Assembly: GCA_900317325.1 (NCBI GenBank)
Contig: ONGE01000031.1
Location: 1 to 50,041 of the forward strand
Reading direction: 5' to 3'
DNA length: 50,041 bases
DNA from: an uncultured Prevotellaceae bacterium
GTDB taxonomy: Bacteria > Bacteroidota > Bacteroidia > Bacteroidales > Muribaculaceae
This document shows, piece by piece, positions 33,332 through 41,818 of the stretch (positions are counted from its first letter, which is position 1; each line of letters starts with the position of its first letter). A program made the translations under genes and the position numbers. The notes beneath the pieces are model-generated. The model had not been told where the DNA came from, searched no databases, and saw nothing but the letters and a program-made list of their open reading frames with translations.

Positions 33332-34804
33332 TTAATCGCTGCTGCGGGTGGCTTGACGTGCCAGATAGGTGAACACGTGGTCCATATCGGGCTGGTTATA
33401 CTTCTGTTTCAATTCATCGGGAGTGCCCATGGCCTTGATTTTGCCATCGACCATGATGGAGATGCGGTCACAGTACTCGGCCTCGTCCATGTAGTGGGTG
33501 GTGACAAACACGGTGATGCCCCTGCCCGCAGCTTCATAGATGAGTTCCCAGAACTGGCGTCGTGTGGCGGGATCCACACCGCCAGTGGGCTCGTCGAGGA
33601 AGACCACACCGGGCTCGTGGAAGATGCTCACCGAGAAGGCCAGCTTCTGTTTCCAGCCAAGCGGCAGCGAGGCCACGAGCGCGTCCTTGTGGTCGGCAAA
33701 CCGCAGGCGGGTGAGCAACTCGTCGGTCTTGCGCGCGATTTCCTTGTCGTCCATGCCGTAGATGCCGGCAAACAGGCGGATGTTCTCGGCCACCGTCAGG
33801 TCCTCGTAGAGCGAGAACCGCTGACTCATGTAGCCGATGTGTTTCTTGATCTGTTCATGCTCGGTGCGTATGTCGTAGCCCACCACGCGGCCCGTGCCGC
33901 TCGTGGGCTGGTTGAGGCCCGTGAGCATGTGCATGGCTGTGGTCTTGCCAGCACCGTTGGCGCCAAGGAAACCGAATATCTCTCCTCTCTTGACCGTGAA
34001 GCTGATGTCGTCAACGGCATGAAACGAGCCGAAGGCCTTGACAAGGTGCTCCACCTCGATGACGTTCTCGGGGTTGCCATGCTGCAACTGTGCCGCAGCC
34101 TTGTCATGTTCGATTCCCGGTGGGTTGAATACGTCGGCAAAGCGTGTCAGGATTTCGTCCGGGGTGCCGATGCCGCGGATACAGCCCTTGTCAAGAAAGG
34201 CCACACGCTCGCAGCGGCGCACCTCGTCGAGATAGGGCGTCGAGGCCACAATGGTGATATTGCGCTCCTTGAGGTTGCTGAGCATCTCCCAGAATTCCTT
34301 GCGCGACACTGGGTCAACGCCTGTCGTGGGCTCATCGAGGAAGAGCAAGCTGGGGCTGTGCACCAGAGCGCAAGAGAGGGCCAGCTTCTGCTTCATACCG
34401 CCCGACAGCGCACCCGCACGGCGATCCTTGAAACGCTCAATCTGGCTGTAGATGGCTTTAATGCTGTCATAGCCTTCATCGACAGTCGTGCCGAACAAGG
34501 TAGCAAAGAATTCCAGATTCTCCTGAACCGTCAGGTCCTCATACAGCGAGAACTTGCCAGGCATGTAGCCCACCCGTCGGCGGATGTCGGTCATCTGCCG
34601 CACCGCATCAAAGCCGTCAACCGTAACTGTTCCCGAATCGGGTAGCAGCAGGGTGCACAGGATGCGGTACATCGACGTCTTGCCGGCACCGTCAGGGCCG
34701 ATGAGGCCAAATACCTCGCCCTGGCCCACCGAGAACGACACCTCGTCGAGCGCCTTGACAGCCCCATAGGACTTGGACACGTTGTTAACCTCAATCGCGT
34801 TCAT
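33332..34804 (-). CDS. ybhF: Double ATP-binding ABC protein, YbhF-like
   Basis: The 490-residue protein holds two complete ATPase domains. The first has Walker A GPDGAGKTS, signature LSGGMKQK and Walker B LLFLDEPTTGVDP. The second has Walker A GANGAGKTT, Walker B VVFLDEPTGGVDP, but a degenerate signature LPLGWKQK in place of LSGGQ, as in YbhF-type proteins. It would drive the two permeases encoded just downstream. The frame stays open to 34852, but ATG at 34804 (MNAIEVNNVSKSYG) fits the domain start; the bases before it are a CTATAGT tandem repeat (about 34820-34845) that codes for nothing sensible. Confidence 0.9.
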   Translation of the reverse strand: MNAIEVNNVSKSYGAVKALDEVSFSVGQGEVFGLIGPDGAGKTSMYRILCTLLLPDSGTVTVDGFDAVRQMTDIRRRVGYMPGKFSLYEDLTVQENLEFFATLFGTTVDEGYDSIKAIYSQIERFKDRRAGALSGGMKQKLALSCALVHSPSLLFLDEPTTGVDPVSRKEFWEMLSNLKERNITIVASTPYLDEVRRCERVAFLDKGCIRGIGTPDEILTRFADVFNPPGIEHDKAAAQLQHGNPENVIEVEHLVKAFGSFHAVDDISFTVKRGEIFGFLGANGAGKTTAMHMLTGLNQPTSGTGRVVGYDIRTEHEQIKKHIGYMSQRFSLYEDLTVAENIRLFAGIYGMDDKEIARKTDELLTRLRFADHKDALVASLPLGWKQKLAFSVSIFHEPGVVFLDEPTGGVDPATRRQFWELIYEAAGRGITVFVTTHYMDEAEYCDRISIMVDGKIKAMGTPDELKQKYNQPDMDHVFTYLARQATRSSD

Positions 34805-34855
34805 TGTTGGTCTTATTTCTATAGTATCTATAGTAACTATAGTGTCAATCAATAA

Positions 34856-35833
34856 CTAGAACTTCACTTCCCCGTACATCCCGATTTTAACATAGCCATC
34901 GTTCTTGATGGCAATCTTGACGGCATAGACCAGGTCGGCTCGCTCGTCGTCGGTCAGGATGGTCTTGGGGGTGAACTCCGAACGGCTGGAAATCCAGGTG
35001 ATGGTGCCGGGGTACTCCTTCTTCTGGCCGTCGCCGTAATCGGCAAACACCTTGCACGTCTGGCCCACCTTGATGTTCTGCAGCTGGGCCGAGGTGACGT
35101 AGGCGCGGATGAACATCTGCTCCACGTCAGCCATCTTGAACAGCGGCTTGCCCGTCGAGACGAACTCGCCTTGCTCGACATACTTTTCCAGCACGGTGCC
35201 CTTGTAGGGTGCCACGATGTCGGCATTGGCGATCTGGTCATCGAGTTGACGCTGCTGGGCGTCGATACCTGCCACTTGCGCGTCGATTCCGTCCATCTGG
35301 GCGCCGATGCCCTTGCCCTGTTCGGCGAGGGCGGCGTTGGCACTGCGTATTTGGTCACGGGTGGCTTCCAACTGGCGGTTCAGCACCTTGATTTGGTTGT
35401 CGATGTCGTCGAGCTGCTTGCGCGGCACGGCGCCATCCTTGACCAGCTCGGCATAGCGTTGGCGCTCACGTTGGGCATTGGCAATCTGCTGCTGGATGGA
35501 CGAGAGCTGCTTGTTCAGGTCCAGCTGCTGGCTGCTGGCTGCCGACCGGTTGGACGACAGCTGCCGTTTGCTGGCTGCCAACTGTCCGCGTTGGGTCTCG
35601 AGTTGTTGTTTCTGGAGCACCAGCTGATAGGTGTCGATGCGTCCCACCTGGGTGCCGCCCTCAATGGTCTGCCCCTCGGTGACGTCAAAGGACTTCAACT
35701 CGCCGGTCGCCTTGGCCGAAATGGTCACTTCGGTGGCCTCGAACGTCCCAGTGGCGTCAAACGCCTTTTCCTTCTTGCCGCAAGCGGTCATTACCATCAA
35801 TGCCACGCTTGCCATGATTATTGACTTTTTCAT
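34856..35833 (-). CDS. ybhG: Periplasmic adaptor (HlyD/membrane-fusion family lipoprotein)
   Basis: The 325-residue protein has a lipoprotein signal (MASVALMVMTACG; lipidated Cys about 18), a split lipoyl domain (GELKSFDVTEGQTIEGGTQV and ADIVAPYKGTVLEKYVEQGE), a long coiled-coil hairpin (about 70-200) and a beta-barrel/membrane-proximal end (FIRAYVTSAQLQNIKVGQ). It bridges the inner-membrane ABC pump and the TolC-like channel encoded 15 nt upstream. It matches the YbhG type. Confidence 0.9.
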   Translation of the reverse strand: MKKSIIMASVALMVMTACGKKEKAFDATGTFEATEVTISAKATGELKSFDVTEGQTIEGGTQVGRIDTYQLVLQKQQLETQRGQLAASKRQLSSNRSAASSQQLDLNKQLSSIQQQIANAQRERQRYAELVKDGAVPRKQLDDIDNQIKVLNRQLEATRDQIRSANAALAEQGKGIGAQMDGIDAQVAGIDAQQRQLDDQIANADIVAPYKGTVLEKYVEQGEFVSTGKPLFKMADVEQMFIRAYVTSAQLQNIKVGQTCKVFADYGDGQKKEYPGTITWISSRSEFTPKTILTDDERADLVYAVKIAIKNDGYVKIGMYGEVKF

Positions 35834-35848
35834 CGTTATGCTGTTTGG

Positions 35849-37114
35849 TTAGTTGTTCGTTGTGTATTTCAGATCATACATCTGCTTGAGCATCTCAATC
35901 TCGTGGATGGACTGCTGAACACGGGCGGCATTCTCGCTGTTGATGTCGCGCACCAGGTCGTTCACGTCGATGATGCCGTGCGAGAGTTTGGACTCGGCGG
36001 CCTTGCGCACTTGCTGGCGCAGGGCGATGATCTCGTCATCCTGGGCCACAAGCTTGCGGTAGCGGTCGATGGCTTCGTTCTGCTGCATCTGCTCCAGGCG
36101 GTTGTTGAACAGGAAGACTTCGCGTTGGTTCTGGGCTGTCTCGCGCTGCAGTTGCACCTTGGCCTTGTCGTTGTGGTGGGTGTAGAGGGCGCCGATGTTC
36201 CAGGTCAGTCGGGCTCCCACCATGCCGTTCCACGTCCAGTCGTGTCTCATCATGTCCTTGAACATGTTATAACCGGGATAGCCGTAGTAGCCTTGGGCGA
36301 ATACCCCCAAGCGGGGCAACAGGGCGGTCTTGAGGGCGCGCTCCTGGGCATCGGCCAGCCGCAGTTGGCTGTCGATGAGCCGCAACTCGGGGCGGTTGTT
36401 TACGCCGGTGGCATCCACCGCTGCTGGCTTGACCACATGATTCATCTCGATGCCGCAGAAGGTGCCCAGCATGGCCATCAGCACGCGGCGTTGCGACTCC
36501 AGCGTTGTCATCTGCTGGGCCACGTTGAGGCGCTCGGCAGTGACGTTGTTCAAGTCGCACTGGGCGGCTGTGCCGTGCTTGACCATCGAGGTGAGTTTCT
36601 TCTCGCTGGCGGCGAGTTGCTCCTGCAGGTCGTTGTTGAGGCGGATCTGGTCCTCGAGCAGCAACAGGCCGAAGTACATCTCGTTGACGCGCTGACGCAC
36701 CTGATACAGGCTGATGTCCAGCTGAGCCTGTTGCACGGCGCCTTGTTCACGGGCTACCTGCTTCTGGGCGCTGATGGCGCCGCCGTCAAACACGGTCTGC
36801 TGCAGGTCAAGTCCCACGCGGTACTGATCCTTGGCCAGACCCTTCATGTCGATACCCATCTGCTGCATCATTCCCCTCATTTCGTCGGGCCATGCAGCCA
36901 CAGCGCTCTGGTATGTCGCTTGGGCGCTTGCCGAGATTTGAGGCAGCCATCCTTTCTGGATGTTGGCGACGGTGAGGTCAGTGGTGCGGGCAATCAGGTC
37001 GTGCTGGGCGATGAGCGGATAATTGCGCTCGGCGGCTTGCTGGCACTCCTCAAGCGTCTGTGCCGTGGCACTGAGCGTTATGAATGCGATAATGGTGAAT
37101 ATTAACCGTTTCAT
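35849..37114 (-). CDS. TolC-family outer-membrane efflux channel
   Basis: The 421-residue protein has a signal peptide (1-18, IITLSATAQ-like end) and two long TolC repeats rich in heptad coiled coils (LEECQQAAERNYPLIAQHDL, NMYFGLLLLEDQIRLNNDL-type helices, and the second half with NRPELRLIDSQLRLADAQ and LPRLGVFAQGYYG). It forms the outer-membrane exit duct for the tripartite ABC pump. As first gene of the operon it follows a promoter that overlaps a perfect inverted repeat. The full set (channel, adaptor, ATPase, two permeases) is enough for a complete exporter. Confidence 0.9.
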   Translation of the reverse strand: MKRLIFTIIAFITLSATAQTLEECQQAAERNYPLIAQHDLIARTTDLTVANIQKGWLPQISASAQATYQSAVAAWPDEMRGMMQQMGIDMKGLAKDQYRVGLDLQQTVFDGGAISAQKQVAREQGAVQQAQLDISLYQVRQRVNEMYFGLLLLEDQIRLNNDLQEQLAASEKKLTSMVKHGTAAQCDLNNVTAERLNVAQQMTTLESQRRVLMAMLGTFCGIEMNHVVKPAAVDATGVNNRPELRLIDSQLRLADAQERALKTALLPRLGVFAQGYYGYPGYNMFKDMMRHDWTWNGMVGARLTWNIGALYTHHNDKAKVQLQRETAQNQREVFLFNNRLEQMQQNEAIDRYRKLVAQDDEIIALRQQVRKAAESKLSHGIIDVNDLVRDINSENAARVQQSIHEIEMLKQMYDLKYTTNN

Positions 37115-37132
37115 ATCCTTGTAGTTTGGTTT

Positions 37133-37157
37133 GATATCGCAAAATTACTGCGATATC
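37133..37157 (-). promoter_or_regulatory. Inverted-repeat operator overlapping the efflux operon promoter
   Basis: GATATCGCA (37133-37141) and TGCGATATC (37149-37157) are perfect 9-bp arms around a 7-nt spacer. The minus-strand -7 box TAATTTTG (37140-37147) lies between and across the arms, so a bound protein would block or steer transcription of the pump. A further half-site TGCGATAATT is at 37210-37219. The divergent AraC regulator is the obvious candidate. Confidence 0.6.
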
Positions 37158-37243
37158 AGCTAGCAGCTAATATCTAAAGCAGGGAAATAATGTCCTATTT
37201 GTACAAAAAATGCGATAATTCTTGTTTTTTGATGGGATTTAGT

Positions 37244-37251
37244 TATCTTTG
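37244..37251 (+). promoter_or_regulatory. -7 box of the araC-type gene
   Basis: TATCTTTG lies 21 nt upstream of ATG 37272, giving a very short leader. Confidence 0.6.
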
Positions 37252-37271
37252 CGTTCAAAAAATCATTGGCA

Positions 37272-38162
37272 ATGGCAGAAATGAGACAATTAAGCTTGAC
37301 CCAGCTCAAACATCTCATCGAGGGGAAAGATGAGGTTTTGGCCAATAACTACATCTCGCGCAACCTGGCTGTAGCGCGCAACGTGCGCCTCAACCTCATT
37401 AAGGACCAAATCGTTGGCCAGCCCACGCTCATGCCCGAGATGCGAATTCTCATGATCAAGAACGGCTGGGCAGAGCCCGTCATCAACATGATGGATCGGC
37501 ATTTCGAGATCGGTGACCTTGTGTTCCTGGGTAGCAACGGCATTCTCCAGTACAAGGACGCTTCAAGCGATGTGCAGGGCATCGGTCTGTCGATCAGCGA
37601 TGAGTTGTTCTCGTTGGCGATTGGCAATCGCATCCCGCAGGCGTTTGACGGTCACTTGCGCCATTTCCAGTTACACTTGCAACCCGCGGAGCAGGAATAC
37701 CTGGATCAACTGCACCTGATGCTGTACCGACACTTGCGTCAGCCGGATGGTAGCAGCCAGGTGACGCTACACTTGTTGAGTGCCTTCCTGTGGTATGTGG
37801 ACCACCTGTGGAGCCAACATGAGCAGATCCACCGCCAGAGCCAGTCGCGCGAACAGCGCCTGTTCACCGACTTCATCCAATTGGTCAGCGAGTTTGCTCC
37901 CGAACATCACACAATCGACTTCTATGCTTCGCGCCTGTGTCTCACGCCGCGCTACATGAGCACCATCGTCAGGCAAGTGAGCGGCAAGAGCGCCAAGCAG
38001 TGGATTGACGAAGCCCTGGTTACCCGCATCAAAATTGAACTCAAGCACACCGATAAGTCTGTCGCCACCATCTGCGACGACTTCAATTTCCCCAATCCCT
38101 CTTTTCTTACCAAATTCTTCAAACGCATGACCGGCCAGACCCCAACCCAATTCCGCCGATAG
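37272..38162 (+). CDS. AraC-family transcriptional regulator
   Basis: The 296-residue protein has an N-terminal sensing domain (about 1-180, cupin-like in layout) and the AraC double helix-turn-helix at about 200-296: YASRLCLTPRYMSTIVRQVS, then TDKSVATICDDFNFPNPSFLTKFFKRMTG (given in part) and a closing TPTQFRR. It is transcribed away from the five-gene ABC exporter, so it most likely controls that operon in response to an exported compound. A TTG just upstream is in frame; ATG at 37272 is preferred given the -7 box at 37244-37251. Confidence 0.88.
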   Translation: MAEMRQLSLTQLKHLIEGKDEVLANNYISRNLAVARNVRLNLIKDQIVGQPTLMPEMRILMIKNGWAEPVINMMDRHFEIGDLVFLGSNGILQYKDASSDVQGIGLSISDELFSLAIGNRIPQAFDGHLRHFQLHLQPAEQEYLDQLHLMLYRHLRQPDGSSQVTLHLLSAFLWYVDHLWSQHEQIHRQSQSREQRLFTDFIQLVSEFAPEHHTIDFYASRLCLTPRYMSTIVRQVSGKSAKQWIDEALVTRIKIELKHTDKSVATICDDFNFPNPSFLTKFFKRMTGQTPTQFRR

Positions 38163-38172
38163 CCGATAAAAT

Positions 38173-38210
38173 AATCATGGCTGGACATAAAGCCTTGTCC
38201 AGCCATGATT
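38173..38210. terminator. Bidirectional terminator between araC-type gene and arcC
   Basis: A perfect 15-bp stem (38173-38187 AATCATGGCTGGACA with 38196-38210) with an 8-nt loop lies between two converging genes that end at 38162 and 38239. Confidence 0.85.
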
Positions 38211-38238
38211 GTACTATTAATATAAGGTGTCTCCTTTA

Positions 38239-39177
38239 TTACTTCACCAGCAGGGTGCCGGTCTTGCCCTGGAGGGCCTCACGGGCCTTGTCGAGCGAGG
38301 TGATCAGGGCGGTGCCGCCTGTGGTGTTCTCCACGAAGCTGATGCACGATTCCACCTTGGGCAGCATGCTGCCGGGGGCGAAGTGACCTTCCTTGATGTA
38401 CTCGCGGGCCTCGGCGATGGTCATGCGGTCGAGATCCTTCTGGTCGGGCTTGTTGAAGTTGATGGACACCTTCTCGACAGCGGTGAGGATCACCAGCATG
38501 TCGGCGTTCAGGTCGAGGGCCAACTTGGCGCTGGCGCGGTCCTTGTCGATGACGGCTGCTACACCCTCGTAGTCGCCAGGGCCGTTCTCCACAACGGGGA
38601 TGCCACCACCACCCACGGTGATGACCACGCTGTGCAGACCCACGAGCTGCTCAACGATGGGCAACTCAACGATCTTGACGGGGATGGGCGAGGGCACGAC
38701 GCGGCGGTAGCCACGGCCGGCATCCTCAACAAAGGTGTAACCGGTCTCGGCCACGATGCGGTCGGCGTCCTCCTTGCTGTAGAACATGCCAACGGGCTTG
38801 GTAGGCTTCTGGAAAGCGTCGTCGTTCTTGTCAACAACCACCTGGGTCACCACGGCGGCACAGGGCTTGTTGATGCCACGGCGAGCCAGCTCGCGCTCGA
38901 CGGCCTGCTGCAGGTGATAACCGATGTAACCCTGCGTCATGGCGCCGCACTCGGGGAACGGCATGGCGGGAGTGCCGCCGCCGTTGTTGGCCGAGTATTC
39001 AAAGGCCAGGTTCACCATGCCCACTTGCGGGCCGTTGCCGTGACCGATGACAACATCGTAACCCTCCTCAACGAGGTCGACGATGGTCGATGCCGTACCT
39101 TTTACCAGATCCAGCTGCTCCTGCGGAGTCTTGCCCAGGGCGTTGCCGCCCAGAGCGATAACAAGACGTTTACTCAT
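38239..39177 (-). CDS. arcC: Carbamate kinase
   Basis: It transfers phosphate from carbamoyl phosphate to ADP, giving ATP, CO2 and ammonia, the last step of the arginine deiminase pathway. The 312-residue protein has the amino-acid-kinase start MSKRLVIALGGNALG, GHGNGPQVG (about 45), VVTQVVVDKND, the VITVGGGGIPV nucleotide loop, LNADMLVILTAVEKV and FAPGSMLPKVESC. The length is normal. It is third in the arcA-arcB-arcC run on the minus strand, about 130 nt behind arcB with a hairpin/heptamer element in between. Confidence 0.95.
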   Translation of the reverse strand: MSKRLVIALGGNALGKTPQEQLDLVKGTASTIVDLVEEGYDVVIGHGNGPQVGMVNLAFEYSANNGGGTPAMPFPECGAMTQGYIGYHLQQAVERELARRGINKPCAAVVTQVVVDKNDDAFQKPTKPVGMFYSKEDADRIVAETGYTFVEDAGRGYRRVVPSPIPVKIVELPIVEQLVGLHSVVITVGGGGIPVVENGPGDYEGVAAVIDKDRASAKLALDLNADMLVILTAVEKVSINFNKPDQKDLDRMTIAEAREYIKEGHFAPGSMLPKVESCISFVENTTGGTALITSLDKAREALQGKTGTLLVK

Positions 39178-39254
39178 AATATCGTGTTGTCTTATTTTCT
39201 TTTAATGAATGATGTTGTAGAAAGATTAATGATTAAAGTCAATGAGCAATCGTT

Positions 39255-39306
39255 CACTAATCTCTAATCACTAATCTTTAATCCTCAATTTCACATCGTG
39301 AAATTG
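39255..39306 (-). repeat. Hairpin plus heptamer array directly after arcB
   Basis: CAATTTCAC (39286-39294) and GTGAAATTG (39298-39306) form a perfect 9-bp stem with a 3-nt loop, 1 nt past the arcB stop remnant. On the minus strand the array ATTAAAG-ATTAGTG-ATTAGAG-ATTAGTG follows (39255-39282). The arrangement is the same as after asnS and arcA. Confidence 0.65.
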
Positions 39307-39307
39307 A

Positions 39308-40190
39308 TTATTTCAAGGTGGCGTACATCACGGCCTTGATGGTGTGCATGCGGTTCTCGGCCTCGTCAAATACCTTGGATCAGGAAGATGGCGCCGGGGT
39401 TGGCGTTGGCCATCACTGCATCGTTCACCTGATAGGGGCTGAGCAGCTTGATGCGCTGTTCCCAAATCTCGTCGGGCTCACCCATCGATACCCAGATGTC
39501 GGTATAGATGACGTCGGCGTTCTTGGTGCCCTTCTTCACATCCTCGGTCAGGGTGATGGTGCAACCGTTCTCTTTGGCAATCTCCTTGCAAGTCTTGACG
39601 AGCTTGGCATCGGGCATGTTGTCCTTGGGACCGCAAGCTACGAAGTTGATACCCAACTTAGCCGATACAACCATCAGCGAGTTAGCCACGTTGTTGCGGG
39701 CGTCGCCCATGAAGACCATCGTCAGGCCCTTGTAGTAGCCAAAGTGCTCCTCGATGGTGAGGACGTCGGCCAGCATCTGAGTGGGGTGGAAGTCAGTGGT
39801 CAGACCGTTCCAAACGGGTACACCAGCGTGCTTGGCGAGGTTCTCTACAATCTGCTGGTCGAAGCCGCGGTACTCGATACCGTCGAACATGCGGCCCAGC
39901 ACCTTAGCGGTGTCCTCGAGAGACTCTTTCTTGCCCATCTGCGATGAACCGGGATCGAGGTAGGTAACGCCCATACCCAGGTCATTGCCTGCTACCTCAA
40001 ACGAGCAGCGGGTGCGAGTGGAGGTCTTCTCGAACAAGAGCACGATGTTCTTGCCGGCAAGGTACTTGTGGGGAGTTCCGGCGCGTTTCATGCGCTTGAA
40101 ATCCTTAGCAAGTTCGAGTAAATACTGAATCTCCTCGGTGGAGAAATCGAGTAACTTCAGGAAACTTCTTCCAGATAAACTTCTTGGCAT
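39308..40190 (-). pseudogene. arcB: Catabolic ornithine carbamoyltransferase, broken by an internal deletion
   Basis: It would split citrulline into ornithine and carbamoyl phosphate. The first 270 residues are normal: STRTR (57-61), HPTQ (135-138) and FMGDARNNVANSL. After NPGAIFL the frame runs into IQGI and stops at 39366-39368. The proper C-terminus (SKVFDEAENRMHTIKAVMYA, then TLK, stop 39308-39310) follows directly in another frame. The lost part contains the conserved HCLP catalytic motif. The span is 883 nt against roughly 1000 expected; about 116 nt are missing and the rest is undamaged. It sits between arcA and arcC, so the deiminase pathway would be interrupted if this is real. A sequence collapse during assembly is an alternative. 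Confidence 0.85.
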
Positions 40191-40235
40191 AATTCTAAAA
40201 TGTATTAAAAGATTAAATAAATATAATTGTTTGTA

Positions 40236-40350
40236 GTTTTTAGTCCTTAGTCCTTAGTCCTTAGTCCTTAGTCCTTAGTTTTTAGTCCTTAGTTTTTAGT
40301 CCTTAGATAGAAATCTCTAAACTCTAAACTCTAAACTGCGCCACAGGCGC
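40236..40350 (-). repeat. Long heptamer array and hairpin between arcA and arcB
   Basis: About ten copies of TTAGTCC or TTAGTTT fill 40238-40309, then CTCTAAA heptamers fill 40314-40335. GCGCC-ACA-GGCGC (40338-40350) forms a 5-bp hairpin with 3-nt loop directly behind the arcA stop. The arrays take up most of the 160-nt arcA-arcB gap. Confidence 0.7.
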
Positions 40351-41580
40351 TTAATCCCTCCACAGGGGCATGCTCATGCAGCGGGGCCCTCCACGACCGC
40401 GTGACAACTCGCTGCTGGGAATTTCCAGCACGGTGATGCCCTCGTCGCGCAGGATGGCATTGGTCACATTGTTGCGCTCATACACGATCACCTTGCCAGG
40501 GGCGATGCACAGCGTGTTGGAACCGTCGTTCCACTGCTCGCGCTCGGCAGTGATCAGGTCGCCGCCGCCACACTTGATGAGCTTGACGTGCTCCAGACCC
40601 AGCGACTCGGCGAGGATTTCCTCAAGGGTCTCCTCTTTGCGCTCCAGCTTGACCTCGTCCTCGCCCTCGCCGCGTGTGAGCTTGAACACTTCGAGCGGTC
40701 CCAGGATACCCGGATGCACGGTGAACTTGTCGTGGTCGATCTGGGTGAACACGGTGTCCAGGTGCATGAAGGCGCGCGTCTCGGGGATGTGGATGGCAAG
40801 CACGGTGTCGATGGCGGCATTGCCGTTCTTGAAGATGTTCTTCGCGATGAGTTCGATGCCGTCGGGCTCAGTGCGCTGGCTGATACCGATGGCCAGCGTG
40901 TGCTCGTTCAGGTTCAGGATGTCACCGCCCTCGATGCGATAGGGCAGGGTGCGGTCGTAGTAGTGATCCACCTCCTTGAAATCGGGGTGATACCTGAAGA
41001 TGTAGTCGCCGTAGATCGTCTCGCGGCAACGTGTCACCGAGAACATGCGGTTGATGCTCACGCCCGTGCCGATGCAGGCAAACGGGTCGCGCGTGAAGTA
41101 CAGGTTAGGCATCGGCTTGACCACAAAGCGGCTGTCGCCCTTCACCTGGTCAACCAGCGAATTCTCCACCTCGCGAGGGTCGCGGGGCAGGTCCTGCAGG
41201 TAGATGCCCTCCATCGTCTTCAGCACCAGTTCCTTGCTCGACTTGATGCCATTCAGGTAGTTGTAGATGATATCGTGGTATTTTGTCGCACAGATACCTG
41301 CCTCCTCGATGAACTGGCGCAGGAAACGCTCCCTGATGTCGGCACTGATGTCCAGAACCTTGGCCATCAGGTCCTCCAGGTAAACCACTTCCACACCATT
41401 GTCACGCAACACCTGAGAGAAGGCGTCATGCTCCTCCTCGGCAACTTTCAGATAAGGAATATCGTCAAAAAGCAGTTCTTCCAGGGTGTTGGGCGTCAGG
41501 TTGAGCAGTTCACGTCCGGGACGGTGCAACAAAACCTTCTTCAGCGGTTTTATCTCACTTGTAACATGAATACCTCTCAT
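40351..41580 (-). CDS. arcA: Arginine deiminase
   Basis: It hydrolyses arginine to citrulline and ammonia, the first step of the deiminase pathway, which makes ATP and raises pH. The 409-residue protein has the family blocks SEIKPLKKVLLHRPGRE (about 8), FTRDPFACIGTGVSIN, MFSVTRCRETIYGDY, EGGDILNLNEHTLAIGISQR, HLDTVFTQID and the nucleophile Cys401 in GGPRCMSMPLW at the C-terminus. ATG at 41580 (MRGIHVTSEIK) fits. A TACCTTTG -7 box on the minus strand is at 41634-41641. The arginine/ornithine antiporter usually found with these genes is not in the window. Confidence 0.95.
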   Translation of the reverse strand: MRGIHVTSEIKPLKKVLLHRPGRELLNLTPNTLEELLFDDIPYLKVAEEEHDAFSQVLRDNGVEVVYLEDLMAKVLDISADIRERFLRQFIEEAGICATKYHDIIYNYLNGIKSSKELVLKTMEGIYLQDLPRDPREVENSLVDQVKGDSRFVVKPMPNLYFTRDPFACIGTGVSINRMFSVTRCRETIYGDYIFRYHPDFKEVDHYYDRTLPYRIEGGDILNLNEHTLAIGISQRTEPDGIELIAKNIFKNGNAAIDTVLAIHIPETRAFMHLDTVFTQIDHDKFTVHPGILGPLEVFKLTRGEGEDEVKLERKEETLEEILAESLGLEHVKLIKCGGGDLITAEREQWNDGSNTLCIAPGKVIVYERNNVTNAILRDEGITVLEIPSSELSRGRGGPRCMSMPLWRD

Positions 41581-41633
41581 GACTTAGGATTGTCTCTTTT
41601 TCGTTAATGATATATAGTTGACTAATTTGGCTG

Positions 41634-41641
41634 CAAAGGTA
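41634..41641 (-). promoter_or_regulatory. -7 box of the arc operon
   Basis: The minus strand reads TACCTTTG, 54 nt upstream of arcA. A -33 box at standard spacing is weak (CAA at 41664-41666 on the plus strand). No ArgR-like site is evident. Confidence 0.6.
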
Positions 41642-41760
41642 AGAAATTTCCCTCAACCTAACACAATTTTTCACATCTTTTTATTAACACGGGCGCGGAT
41701 AAAGGCAGTTAGCTGGCGAGTGCGGTGGTGTTTCACCACTATGGCGCTGGGGATCAAAGA

Positions 41761-41791
41761 AATCGCAAGCCCCGACATGGGGCCTGCGATT
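41761..41791 (-). terminator. Terminator of the large thioredoxin-like secreted protein gene
   Basis: AATCGCAAGCCCC and GGGGCCTGCGATT pair with a single mismatch around a 5-nt loop; TCTTTGAT follows on the minus strand. It starts 28 nt past the stop at 41819. Confidence 0.8.
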
Positions 41792-41818
41792 CCTTCTAGA
41801 TTCGGGATGTGTCAAGGA

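Noticed and set aside
40236-40335. Possible CRISPR array between arcA and arcB
   Set aside because: The repeats are 7 bp with no spacers and there are no cas genes; it is a simple tandem array.
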